Shown: piece after piece, positions 44,829-57,800 of the stretch
Numbering within the stretch: position 1 is the first letter of the stretch
Layout: the number at the start of each line of letters is the position of its first letter
Origin: Nipponacmea schrenckii
Taxonomy: Eukaryota > Mollusca > Gastropoda > Lottiidae
Assembly (NCBI GenBank): GCA_030562195.1
Contig: JAUJPP010000012.1
Span: 24,557,476-24,621,475 of the forward strand
Direction: 5' to 3'
Length of the DNA stretch: 64,000 nucleotides
Program-made: the position numbers and the translations under genes
Notes under the pieces: model-generated
Database searches by the model: none
Told to the model about the DNA's origin: nothing
The model's input: only the letters and a program-made list of their open reading frames with translations

Positions 44829-47800
44829 ATGGTTCTCTTGTAAGTATCTTTAATTGTTCTTGGTCGTCTTTGAGAGATATTCGTTATCATGTCTTTGACT
44901 TCCTTTGCATCAAAATGTTTAGAATCACACAAATTCTGCAAATCAGACAATTTAGAATTTAAAGCTTTAAGTGTTTTTTTTTTTAATATGATTTATATAT
45001 GCTGCATTTTTTGAAGAAAATGTGAATAATTTTGTATTATTTTGTCTTTGAGTTTTTGGCATTTATTGAAAAGTTTCTAGGCGTTTGGCATCGTGTCCAA
45101 ACCACGCCCACATTCGTCATAATCCAAAAATCCCAAACCAAAAATCCAAAACTCGTATTGGGGATACGATGGTCGTTTGGGTGGGACAATAAATCAAGGC
45201 CCTGTATAACAGGCAGTGCTTGTTAAATATCAATTCGATAGTTGGTGTTCTGTCAAGGTTGATGTCACTGACTTGGCATCATATTTCCCTCATTGCACAC
45301 TGCATGGCATTGTCTTTCTTTATTAGCTCAATAAAATGCAGGAAAGTAGGAAGTAAAACTCCATTTATTTCATTATTTAAAATAATGAGATTTGCACTTT
45401 TCAAATTCATATTTTTCCTTTCATATTCTATTAATGTAAGAATCTTAAGAAAAAAAATTCATCATTGCTCACTGCATGGTGTCAGTAGAAAAGTAGGATG
45501 TATGCATTTATTATTAATGTTTTTGGTTCCAGAATAGTCTCGCTGCTGTGTCTATTATCAGCAAGTCAAGCACAGGACCTGACTCAACAACCCTTTGCTC
45601 ACGGTTCGGAAGTAGTTGAAGCAGTGATTGATTTGATTCGGGAAAACTGTATTTTTCCCAAAGAGAATAGGTTTCTACGACGATGGGCATATGTCCAAAC
45701 AAGGGATGGAACTCTACCCTCTGCCAGTGGACTTCATGGTGGTATTTGGCAGGTAAGAAATAATTGAACAACAAACTTTTAGTTTATTTCATTAGTCCAA
45801 TAAGATACAGAACAGTAGGATATAAAACTCTATTTCATTTCATTAGTCCAATAAGATACAGAACAGTAGGATATAAAACTCTTATTTCATTTCATTAGTC
45901 TAATAAGATACAGAACAGTAGGATATAAAACTCTATTTCATTTCATTAGTCCAATAAGATACAGAACAGTAGAATATAAAACTCTATTTCATTTCATTAG
46001 TTCAATAAGATACAGAACAGTAGGATATAGAACTCTGTTTCATTTCATTAGTCCAATAAGATACAGAGCAGTAGGATATAGAACTCTGTTTCATTTCATT
46101 AGTCCAATAAGATACAGAACAGTAGGATATAAAACTCTACTTTCATTTCATTAGTCCAATAAGATACAGAACAGTAGGATATAGAACTCTGTTTCATTTC
46201 ATTAGTTCAATAAGATACAGAACAGTAGGATATAGAACTCTATTTCATTTCATTAGTCCAATAAGATACAGAACAGTAGGATATAGAACTCTATTTCATT
46301 TCATTAGTTCAATAAGATACAGAACAGTAGGATATAGAACTCTGTTTCATTTCATTAGTTCAATAAGATACAGAACAGTAGGATATAAAACTATATTTCA
46401 TTTCATTAGTCCAATAAGATACAGAACAGTAGAATATAAAACTCTATTTCATTAGTCCAATAAGATACAGAACAGTAGGATATAAAACTCTATTTCATTT
46501 TATTAGTACAATAAGGTACAGAACAGTAGAATATAAAACTCTATTTCATTAGTTCAATAAGATACAGAACAGTAGGATATAAAACTTTATTTCATTAGTC
46601 CGACAATGTGAAAAATCTATGTTTTTTTTTTTTCTTTTTCAGATAAATAAAGGTTATTTTCTGAGAACGAAGAATGATTCTGCAGTGTTAAAACCATATC
46701 TTGATAAAATCAACTATCTGTTGGGAAGAGACTGGCAGAGTGTCACATGGGAGGAGTTGGTGAAGCCTTTATATTCAGGTAAGCACTGTGAGGAATAGCC
46801 TGTTGATAGAATTCAATTTTAGCCAACTGTAACACTTTTTAGAATTAAGATTTGGCAACTGTTTATCCAGCAATATATGATAAATGTTTAATTTGTTGTT
46901 ATAGCGATGCGTGTTGTAAACTTTTTTTCATGCACTTATTCTATATCTGTTGTGATATTTTTTCACTGTTTTCGCCCCACTGTTTAATGGTCTATCTCGG
47001 ATAGCAAGCCCATTTTACAAAGAGATGTAGTGCACCTTCACTTTCAGAAGCCTACAACCATTTATTAAAAGAAAAATGCTAATTTTGAATATTATTTGAA
47101 TACTTGCCATCTGTTTCAGGATTAGCGGCTGTTTTGGTCACAGTTCAGCAGATGCATGCTCATAACGTCCCCCAAATTCCTGCAGAAGTGGAAAAACAGG
47201 CCGATCTGTGGTTCCGTTATTTTCAATTTGGTGGTGGATCAGCCTATAATTTTACTGCCACTGTCAATTTGATGAATAAAGGTATGGCGCTGGATGGCTA
47301 GTTTACCTCGTTGCACAAGATTTTATTAAGGGGCTGACATGGAAGAAGTGTCTAGTCGTTATGATGGGACAATAAACTGAGGCCCTGTGCTTTAGGCTGT
47401 GCACATTGAAGATACCTCAGCAGTTAGAAATTGCTAAAAGAGTAGGCTAATGCCTCTGTCCTGGTAAAATTTCCCTCACAAACTGCCAACCTTAATTATT
47501 AGCCCATTAGGTTCAGAAGAATAGGTGGTGAAACTCATTGGTTTCAACAGAAATATAAAACCCATTTTTGATTGGTCCAGTAGAGTACAATGCCATTTTA
47601 GTACAGAAATTTAATCACCCAGATATAAACTCTATTTTATTATATTTTTAGGTTGTAAGGGAAACGAAGCGATAGATATCGTGTTCATCATTGATTCCTC
47701 TAGCAGTGTGAACCCAGATGACCTTACAAGGGTCAAGACCTTTATGACAAATGTCATCCATGAATTTACAATGGGAGATACAAGGCTGGCTGTGATTCGT

Positions 47801-50800
47801 TATTCAACACAAGTCACTGAAGCTATCAGATTTACAGAGTAAGGAGAATTTTTGTATTTTGACAAAGGGCAGCCCCAAATAATGGGCATCATTTCCTAAC
47901 CCCCAAGTAAAACTGCTTTCTATACACACAAATGAAAAATAACCCCCTCAATGTTGTTTTTTTTTCAGTACGCAGACAGCACCTAATATCATACATTTGA
48001 TCAATGAAATAAAGTTTGAATCGGGTAGTACCAATACAGCTGGTGCTTTGGACACGGCTCGCATCACTTTCGCCTCTGCCCGTTCCTACGCAGTTAAAGT
48101 CGCTGTTGTAGTCACCGACGGCAAGTCTGATGATTTTATCAATACGAAGCATTCGACAGACAAATTAAAAGCAGACGGTATAGCCGTGTTTATTGTTGGC
48201 GTTGGAAAGTTGGTTGACAATACAGAACTGGAATATATAGCATCCTCCCCAGCCTGCACACACACCTACACTGTCGCAGACTTTCAAGGTATCAACGCTC
48301 TGGTCGAAGAAATTCAACACAGTGTTTGTAGAGGTATGTTGATTTTATTTTTCCCCAATCGGTCATTTCTTCAACTAGTATTCATGAAAAAACTAGCTGT
48401 CCTGATGAAAATTGTGTATCTTAAACACATATCAGCAGCATGAGATGAGCTCTAGTCCTCATTTCTAAAACTAACTGTCCTGATGAGGACTGTGTATCTG
48501 AAACTTCTGTGTTTATTTCAGCACCATTGTATGCCAACTTTACTGTAACATGTGAAGTAGGAAAATGTCCACCATATGCATTCCCTCTATCATCTATAGG
48601 CTTGACCATACAGGTAGGGACTTAATTTACCTTCTGTTCTATTTGTGGGTCAGAATCCCAACTTGCTGGCTAACCTGAGGGTATAGTGATACAGGTCAAT
48701 GGGACTAACATGGAAAGAATGTCTAGTCATGAGTCAATAAACCAAGGCCTTAGGTGTTACAGACTGTGTACGTTATAGATCCCTCGACAGTTGGATATCA
48801 CAAAAAAAGTAGGCTAATGTTGCTGTCCTGCAAAATTTTCTATCACTCATTTTCTTTATTCCATTCAGGGGCAGATAATTATGACATTTCATTTCATTCT
48901 CTTATCTTGGACAATATTAAAATAATAAGCAAAGATAATATTGTTATAGAATCAAAGGATCATAAATTATTATTAAATGGATCAGATTATCTCCCTTTGA
49001 CCACAAGTACAAAGTTTTTGTAAATTGTTAGAAAATCATTTGTCAAAGACATTGATGGTTCAAATATTTTTTCTAGGCAAACATCAGCTGTGGGGGGGTA
49101 ACAGTGTACAGTTCTGTGTCCCAGGCCTACCCTGGGGTTGCTGCTAGCGACAAACAAATGGTTGTCCAGTACTCTAACACCTCGGAGTTCTTTCAACCAG
49201 GTGTAAAGAATCAGAAATATGTCTACGTCAAACCAGACGATAAATTGTTATTTGGTAACGGCCATTGTTTACTCACCTTGACCCCATTTCAAGGTCAAAT
49301 TAGACACAGTAAGTATCTGGGAAATCTAACTTAACCCCCCCTTATTCAATTTACAGTAATTTAAGACAACGGCAATCTAACTTTCCCTAAAATGAAAGAC
49401 ATTTATCTGACAAGGATAACAACTTAGGTTCACAAGGATCCTTTCTACCAGCTGGTCCTTAATCAAACCTCTTGGTATTGATTTTACAAGGATAACAACT
49501 TAGGTTCACAAACTTCTTTCTACCAGCTGGTCCTTGGTCAAACCACTTGGTATTGATTTTACAAGGATAACAACTTAGGTTCACAAGATCCTTCTACCAG
49601 CTGGTCCTTGGTCAAACCTCTTGGTATTATTTTACAAGGATAACAACTTAGGTTTACATAGGATCTTTTCTACCAGCTGGTCCTTGGTCAAACCCCTTGG
49701 TATGATTTTTTAAGGATAACAACTTAGGTTACATAGATCCTTTCTACCAGCTGGTCCTTGTCAAACCTCTTGGTATTGTTTTACAAGGATAACAAATTAG
49801 GTTCACAAGATCCTTTCTACCAGCTGGTCCTTGATCAAACCTCTTGGTATTGATTTTACAAGGATAACAACTTAGGTTCACAAGGATCCTTTCTACCAGC
49901 TGGTCCTTGGTCAAACCTCTTGGTATTGGAAAAATTAACAAAATAACTCAACTTAAAAGGTCCTTGACAAGGATCCTTTCTACCAGCTGGTCCTTGGTCA
50001 AACCTCTTGGTATTGATTTTACAAGGATAACAACTTAGGTTCACAAGGATCCTTTCTACCAGCTGGTCCTTGATCAAACCTCTTGGTATTGATTTTACAA
50101 GGATAACAACTTAGGTTTACAAGGATCCTTTCTACCAGCTGGTCCTTGTCAAACCTCTTGGTATTGATTTTACAAGGATATTACAAGATACCAAACAGTA
50201 ATAAGCCAAGCAAGAGGGTGTAAAGGGTTTTAATTAAAGAAAGTTATATTTTTTATTTGTAGCTGTGTATATTTATTGTGAAGAAAACGGCGTCAGAAGA
50301 AATTGTACAGCAGAAGAACTTTGCCCAGGTAAGTAGCGCTGAGTAGCTTACAGACCAGGTATGACGCATGTTATTTGGTTACTATGGTATTTTAGTGTTC
50401 TAGTCATTTGATTGGGCATTCACTAAAATTGATTTTAAATTAAGTTTCATTTATCCAATCAGATTACTAAAATTAATAAAATTTAGATTTATCTTCAGTT
50501 AATTATTAAAATCTATTTTTAAATTAAATTTTATTATCCTATCCTATTTCTTAAAATCTAGATTTTTTTTGGTAAAGTTTTGGAGAATAAAGCCCCAGAT
50601 GAAAATATTTAGGTCTTTGCATTTAGTAAGATTTTGAATTTTTTGCAGGTGGAAAGGTACAAAACAACTATAACCCATGCACCAAGGAAAATCTTGAGTC
50701 AGGCAAAACCAGATTTCCTTACCCTGGTGACAATACCAAATTTTATATATGTCAGGGGTTTAAGGCCATTGTCTCACATTGTCCTCAGGGAGAGGTTTTT

Positions 50801-51301
50801 GCACCGAGTTGTGAACTCTGCTATGGAAAAAATCAACCGGTCATTACCAATTGTAACATCACATTGATTAATCCCAAATTTGACAGTTATTGTACAACGG
50901 AAAATATCCTCGCCGGCAAGTTCTATTTCGCTCACCCAACGGATACTCATTATTATATTCAATGTGACCCCTGGGGTCGCGCATACGTAATGCCCTGTGA
51001 AACGGGCCTCTTCTGGCAGCAAACTAAATTATCGTGCGAAAAGCGAGACACCTATTTAAACCCCTGTCTCACCATGCAACAGCATGGGAACGAAAGATTT
51101 TATGCCTACCCCTACGATTTCCACAAGTTTATTGAATGCAATGATTACCTTGACCCTCTGGTTCTGAGTTGCCCCGCCGGTCTCATGTGGAGCGATTGTA
51201 TAAAGACCTGCATGCAGCGCTCAAGAATACCCAACGACTGTTTCATTGACCCTAATGGACCCCTAGCTTCATATATTCCCAATGCTCAAATCCCACCATA
51301 A
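44829..51301 (+). CDS. Secreted lysozyme-like/VWA/triple chitin-binding protein, probable shell-matrix or ECM protein
   Basis: Ten exons: 44829-44839, 45533-45752, 46643-46778, 47120-47281, 47652-47838, 47969-48333, 48522-48613, 49077-49308, 50263-50328 and 50649-51301. All phases agree; 707 residues. The 11-nt first exon completes the signal peptide MVLLIVSLLCLLSASQA. Residues about 25-150 resemble a lysozyme/SLT-type fold (RRWAYVQTRDG, then GLHGGIWQI). A VWA domain (about 185-360) keeps the MIDAS residues: DSSSS at 191, the Thr in SGSTNTAG and the Asp in VVVTDGKSDD. A Cys-poor linker follows, then three peritrophin-type chitin-binding modules (about 495-545, 557-610, 622-675; six Cys each). 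The VWA plus chitin-binding order is that of Pif/BMSP-like mollusc shell proteins. AATAAA lies at 51495-51500. The role in shell is inferred. Confidence 0.88.
45178..45376 (+). mobile_element. SINE copy in intron 1 of the VWA gene
   Basis: GGGTGGGACAATAAATCAAG, ATTGCACACTGCATGGCATT, GCAGGAAAGTAGGAAGTA and AACTCCATTTATTTCATT occur in SINE order. A further fragment lies at 45445-45500. Confidence 0.8.
45780..46605 (+). repeat. 51-bp array of SINE tails, about 16 copies
   Basis: The unit contains CATTTCATTAGTCCAATAAG, ATACAGAACAGTAGGATA and TAAAACTCTATTT, the same words as the SINE 3' end (CATTAGCCCATAAGGTGCAG, AAGAGTAGGATGTAAAACTC). The array fills intron 2 of the VWA gene. Confidence 0.95.
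47320..47545 (+). mobile_element. SINE copy in intron 4 of the VWA gene
   Basis: GGGACAATAAACTGAGGCCC, TAAAAGAGTAGGCTAATGC and TTAGGTTCAGAAGAATAGG in SINE order; tail diverged. Confidence 0.8.
48690..48885 (+). mobile_element. SINE copy in intron 7 of the VWA gene
   Basis: GGGACTAACATGGAAAGAAT, GTGTTACAGACTGTGTACG, GATCCCTCGACAGTTGG and AAGTAGGCTAATGTTGC are present; the distal tail is truncated. Confidence 0.8.
49390..50180 (-). repeat. 76-bp repeat family, about 10 copies, inverted (locus 4)
   Basis: Reverse complement of the 8.35-kb unit (TTTCTACCAGCTGGTCCTTG, CAAACCTCTTGGTATTG, ACAAGGATAACAACTTAGG). It lies in intron 8 of the VWA gene. One unit near 49930-49975 is interrupted by about 40 bp. 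Minus-strand ORFs here are shadows. Confidence 0.95.
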
Positions 51302-52860
51302 ATTTGAGGGTTTCATTGTGTTAGAAATCAAAACACCTCTCGTTTTCTAAATAGACTCTTCCTTAAAAATTTGATCCTATATAAATTGATGTTGAAATAT
51401 GCATGTGTGGAGGAGTTCACTTTAGTTAAAGGGGTGTCAAGACACTAATTACATTTTGTTTGTCCCCTAAATTTTACAATTAATTTGTCTTTTGAATAAA
51501 AATCTCATGTGTTTTGAAAATTAGGCTTAAGAAACCACATAGGGTGGACGGGAAAAGGGTGCGGTGGGGTGGGGATTGGTCTATGCATGTAACACACACC
51601 CCAAAAGTGTGTTTAAAAATAGGGAGGCAGTAATAAAAGGGACCTACAACATTTGGAATCCGAAGACTCTTAGAAACTCATTGCAAACTCTAGGGTAGGG
51701 TAGGGTCTGCCCATTGTGGATTAGAAAAGGTGAGACGTGAAACGCCATTTAATTTCGGGGTGGCCCATTTGCCTGAAGTTAAAATTGTCTGTTTCAAAGA
51801 TACATGGATCCTTATATTGAAATTTCCGGGCCCTGTGTGTTTAGTCTGTGCACGTTAAAGGTTCCTGTAGTTAAATCTAAAAAAGGCTTAATAAAATATT
51901 CCTCATTTCACACTATATAGCGTCGCTCATTGGCGAAAAATACTGTTGTCTGGTAATACTTCAATGCATGGATGTAGTAGGGGTCAGAGTGGAACAGGTC
52001 AAAGGTCAATGACACAGAGTAACATGTAAATGTGTAATCTATGCAGATTTAGTGGCAAGGACGCGACCGGATTGTGTCAATAGTCCGGGAGTCTGTGAAA
52101 CGCCTTCTTGACGTCCTATATTTCTTGTCGTTATATAACCCCTTGTAACAATATTAAACTGTCCTTTTGCCTATCTCTAGTTATTGGAGAAACTTTTAAG
52201 AGTGACCATAGAATTGTTAAAGGAGGATGGAATTCGGAGGGGTGAAAAAAAGTGGGGGGGGGGGGTGGCTGGGTCTGTGTCACCTTTGGGATAGAGGGTT
52301 GAGAAATACTTAATTTTTATCGAGAATATTTCGAATAAAAGAGTTGATTTTGTGCATTTATAGTTTTGGGCAAAATGAATAGAGTTTTAGGTACAGATAA
52401 ATAGGACGTAAAACTCCATTCATTTAGTTTGTATAGTATTGTCTTATAGTATGTATTTAGTATCGATATATATATATATATACATATGGGTCAAACTGAA
52501 ATCCTTAAACCATATTTAAATTTGACCATATAACTAACATTGTTGGTTCAAGCAGTATTGTTTACGATCTAATATACACTATTATCAACTATCTACAACA
52601 AGTTTATTGTAATTTCAAACTTTACAAGTCGTGTCAGATATGTAGATCTAGTATAAAGAACGGATGAAACGACACAGGTAAAAGTGAGGTGAAATCTGCT
52701 AATTACAGGTGAGTTAAATGTCTAAATATTGCTCTATATACGGCCTTTTCTTTATCTGCATCCGTGACGTGCATCTCTGAAAGAGGGGAATGCTATTAAA
52801 TCCAAAACCGAACTTCGTCTTATTCCTTGTCTTCTTGTTCCACATCTTCATATTCTTAAA
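51302..52860. other. Intergenic, 3' of the VWA gene
   Basis: Holds SINE fragments at 51827-51935 and 52388-52425, a short (TA)n run near 52465-52485 and G-rich runs near 52255. No gene was recognised. Confidence 0.5.
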
Positions 52861-52864
52861 TTCG

Positions 52865-53570
52865 TCTTATACCTTGACTGCAATAGCTTCTATTCTTGTA
52901 TCACATCTTCACAATGTCAAGTTATTGCAAACTTCATACTTATACCTTGACTACAATAGCCACCTTTCTTGTATCACATCTTCACAATGTCAATCTATTA
53001 CACAAATTCATCTTATACATCTTCACAATGTCAAGTTATTACAAACTTCATCTTATACATCTTCACAATGTCAAGCTATTACAAATTCATCTTATACATC
53101 TTCACAATGTCAACTATTACAAATTCATCTTATACATCTTCACAATGTCAAGCTATTACAAACTTCATCTTATACATCTTCACAATGTCAAGCTATTACA
53201 AACTTCATCTTATACATCTTCACAATGTCAAGCTATTACAAACTTCATCTTATACATCTTCACAATGTCAAGCTATTACAAACTTCATCTTATACATCTT
53301 CACAATGTCAAGCTATTACAAACTTCATCTTATACATCTTCACAATGTCAAGCTATTACAAACTTCATCTTAATACATCTTCACAATGTCAAGCTATTAC
53401 AAACTTCATCTATACATCTTCACCAATGTCAAGCTATTACAAACTTCATCTTATACATCTTCACAATGTCAAGCTATTACAAACTTCATCTTATACATCT
53501 TCACAATGTCAAGCTATTACAAACTTCATCTTATAAATCTTTACAATGCAAGCTATTAGAATTCGTCTTA
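52865..53570 (+). repeat. 40-bp minisatellite, about 16 copies
   Basis: The unit is CTTATACATCTTCACAATGT followed by CAAGCTATTACAAACTTCAT. Three plus-strand frames stay open across much of it, giving ORFs of 134-248 codons. Frame changes between units show that this is not coding. Left-hand units are diverged. Confidence 0.95.
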
Positions 53571-53819
53571 TACCTTGACTACAATAGTCACTGTTTTTGT
53601 ATAGCGAATGTTTTTTAATGAATGGAGATGAAGAGCAAATGTAGGCTATGTCAAAATAAAGATAAGAATTTACACAATTTGTGTATAAACATCGACCACC
53701 ATCTCGCCTTATCTATGTTGATACGAAGTTGATAACGAGATAGTTTGTAGACTTGATGTGGCCATGACCACTAGCGCAAGTTGTTTGTTGTCACCAAATT
53801 ATCTAGCTCTCAAATATAC

Positions 53820-54585
53820 CGACCGTCTTCATTAGCCCATTAGGTGCAGAAGAGTAGGAGATAAAACTCCATTCATTTCACTGTCTTCATTAGCCCATTA
53901 GGTGCAGAAGAGTAGGACATATATATCTCCATTCATTTCACTGTCTTCATTACATCATTAGGTGCAGAAGAGTAGGATGTAAAACTCCATTCATTTCACT
54001 GTCTTCATTAGCTCATTAGGTGCAGAAGAGTAGGATGTAAAACTCCATTCATTTCACTGTCTTCATTAGCTCATTAGGTGCAGAAGAGTAGGACGTAAAC
54101 TCCATTCATTTCACTGTCTTCATTAGCATCATAAGGTGCAGAAGAGTAGGACATAAAACTCCATTCATTTCACTGTCTTCATTAGCTCATAAGATGCAGA
54201 AGAGTAGGACGTAAAACTCCATTCATTTCACTGTCTTCATTAGCTCATTAGGTGCAGAAGAATAGGATGTAAAACTCCATTCATTTCACTGTCTTCATTA
54301 GCCCATAAGATGCAGAAGAGTAGGACATATATCTCCATTCATTTCACTGTCTTCATTACATCATTAGGTGCAGAAGAGTAGGATGTAAAACTCCATTCAT
54401 TTCACTGTCTTCATTAGCTCATAAGGTGCAGAAGAGTAGGGCGTTAAACTCCATTCATTTCACTGTCTTTATTATATCATTAGGTGCAGAAGAGTAGGAT
54501 GTAAAACTCCATTCATTTCATTGCCTTCTTTAGCTCATTAGGTGCAGAAGAGTAGGGCGTAAAACATCATACATTTCATTTCTAA
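53820..54585 (+). repeat. 58-bp array of SINE tails, 13 copies
   Basis: The unit is GTCTTCATTAGCTCATTAGG, TGCAGAAGAGTAGGATGT and AAAACTCCATTCATTTCACT, almost identical to the 3' end of the SINE at 39597. Independent in unit length and variants from the 45.8-kb array. Confidence 0.95.
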
Positions 54586-54816
54586 AACATCTTGAGCATT
54601 GGTTGAAATAGATTCACATCCACGGTTAAAAAATGATCTTTACAATCCACAGAAAACATTAAGCATTCCGTCCGTAGATGATTCCGTGAGGCGATTCTGA
54701 TTATTCAGTGTTTCTAAGAACCTGACTTATCTAAATTTATTTATAGTAGGCTTACCAAAGTAACTAGAAACTGAACTTTGTTCTCGAGGAGAAGATTAAA
54801 GTCAACGGAATTCAAG

Positions 54817-57800
54817 ATGGCGGAGCTGCATTGGGCAGATCTTCTGGTCATCATTGTATACTTTGTTCTCTGTATGGCTGTTGGATTATGGGTAAGTTAC
54901 GATACAGCAGCAATGTGGCTGCTCTTTTATATCTGAAACTATAGTGTCCTTCTTACATCATGGAAATAACAGACCAGAACCTAGTTGGGGCCTATTAAAT
55001 AACAACACCAGACTAAATCAGTCGAATGATGTAAAGGGTCATGATATTTTCCAGTATAGAAAAGTAGTTTGGCGAGGTCACACCTTTAAAATGTCTCCTA
55101 ATTGTCCTCGTGTCCTGATTCTGGTAACTAGATCAGACGCGTTCTAGCACGTCTCTAGCAACTATAAACGGAGTAGATTTATCAACGCTACATAAATGTC
55201 TTCAAATATCTATGTTTCTTTTTTTTCAGTCGTCATGTAAAGAGAATACCGGAAGTGTGAAAGGATACTTTTTGGCGGGAAGAAATATGATATGGCTGCC
55301 GGTAAGATGATCTTCTATTCGTTGAAAATTCCGTAATTTAATATTGTATGTTCTATCTTATTCAAATTTTATGGTAGCTTTAATATATTTAATGTTCAAG
55401 TTGTATGTATTTACCATGTCTTAATTTCAGGTGGGTGCCTCAATATACGCTACCAATTTTGGCAGCCATTTTTTTGTTGGTATGGCGGGGACGGCGGCTG
55501 CTAGTGGACTAGCTGTGGTTATATATGAATGGCATGTTAGTAACAACTCGTCTCTTCAACCTTTACATTGATATCTTTCTTTAATACGGATAGTAATTGT
55601 TACCTTAAAGCCAATCTCATATTCCAATTTATACTTTGATATCGACGACCTTTGTGATAGGAAAGGTTGACAAAAACGCATAAATTCGACATTTAGGATT
55701 CAATATAGACCGCATTTTGTGACTTGTCGCTTATGAAATTTATCTCAAATTTACAATATATGCGATGTATTTTTGCCATTTTTACAGGCTGTGTTTATAT
55801 TGATGCTGTTAGGTTGGATTTTTGTACCAGTTTATGTGTCGAGTGGAGTGAGTATATGAATTGCCAATATCCGCTTTACAGATCAAAACATGTTATTGGC
55901 CAATTTAATTAATTTTAAATCTAACATCACTAGACCTTAATCAATAAAATTTCAATATCTTTCTTTTCTTGCCAAATGTTGGTCTTACAGTCAATGCAAA
56001 ATCTTTATTTTTTGTACGTTAAGTCAATTTGAAAATGCCATAGAGGTCATATATTCATATTTACAGGCTTATACTATGCCGCAGTATTTGAAGAAGAGAT
56101 TTGGTGGAAAACGGCTTCGGATTTATCTTTCAGTGTTGGCCATTTTCCTACTCATCATTCAAAAAATTTCTGTAAGTTTTCTTGGAGTTGGTATTTTCTC
56201 TGATTCTGTGAGAAGGGACAGTCCATGAAAAATTCTTAGGATAGGCCTACAGGCTGAGCAGGTTGCCCCTCTCGTTGTTTCACTTAACAATGCCCAATTA
56301 ATTTGCAAAAGATCTACATCAATTCAATATTTATTTCTGTTGCTAGGTGAGTATGTATGCTGGAGCCATCTTTATTCAACAATCTCTGGGTTGGAATATG
56401 TATCTATCTATCGTCAGTGTTACACTCATCACAGCCGTCTACACTATTATAGGTAAGTGAACAAATTCCCTTCATTGCGCACTGTGGTGGTATTAATTCG
56501 ACATTAATCCTACTATTGTATTTTGATACTTGTGAGAAATGTAAGATTCATTTTTGGGGGTTGGGGTGAAATATTTGATATTAAATATAATTTATAATAT
56601 TTTAAAGTAAAAGATAGAGGAATGCTTTGATTTATAACCTCGTTTGTTATTATTTTTTAGGTGGTTTATCAGCCGTAATATGGACAGATACACTACAAAC
56701 CGTTATTATGATGGTTGGTTCAACCTACCTTACAGTAGCTTGTAAGTTGACAGTTCTATGGGCGACATCATATTATTGATAGGGATAGGGTTGGGAGATC
56801 TGGGGGTAAGGGCTTGGGGAGCGGTATAAGTAAGTTGAAAGTTCTATGGACGACATTATAAACTGCTCTTGTTTCGGACATTACCTGCCAAACTTCCTAT
56901 CAATCAAAGCAATCCAATAATAAGGCTGCAGTTAGTTTTATAGTCTGTTTCTATGACGTCCGTTATCATTGTCCTTGGCACACTGTTGTATATTTTTCAG
57001 CTTTTATAAAAGTCGGAGGAATGGAGGCGCTGTTTGAGAAGTACATCCATTCAGCTCCGAACGTAACCACGTGCGGAAACGTTACTATGGGTTACCCTCG
57101 TGAGGATGCTCTACATATATTCCGAGATCCGGTAACCGGCGATATTCCGTGGACTGGGGCTATATTCGGGCTGACCCCCATGGCTATTTTAGCTTGGTGT
57201 ACTGACCAGGTGATTTTCTTTCAGTTTTGAACCAATATATATTATTAAACGCATCAAAAATTCTGTTAATATTATCGCTAAGGCTTTTGCGATAAAGGCG
57301 TCTTAAAGCACAATATTTGGTCTGAAATTTTCTCATTAAAGACATTTGTTCATCCAAATAAACAACATGGCCAACCAGAGTCAATGGAACCAAACATGAT
57401 AGTTTGAAATCTTTAAACTTCCAGGTGATGGTTCAAAGAGTTCTGGCAGCTAAAACTCATTCCCATGCTAAAGGAGGTGTTATATTCGCTGCCTGGTTAA
57501 AAATTACTCCATTTTTCTTGGTTATTCTTCCTGGTATGATAGGACGAGTTCTCTTCCCTGGTGAGTAGTATTGACGTTTATCATTGCTAGATCGGACTAT
57601 ACCAATTATTCTTGGTATGCTCTTTTCCATTCTGACCACAGAAAACTGCCATTTGATCAAACAATCTACTAGCTAGTTAGACATGATAGTTTGGTATGTT
57701 CTAGTCTCATTCTAACTACAGAAAACTGCCATTATACCAAACAATCTACTAGATAGTTAGATATGATAGTTTTGTATGTTCTAGTCTCATTCTGACTACA

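Noticed and set aside
49744..50077. Minus ORFs with repeated RFDQGPAGRKD
   Set aside because: Translations of the 76-bp repeat; frame shifts between units.
52790..53618. ORFs of 134-248 codons on plus
   Set aside because: They run through a 40-bp tandem array with several frames open at once; composition and periodicity explain them.
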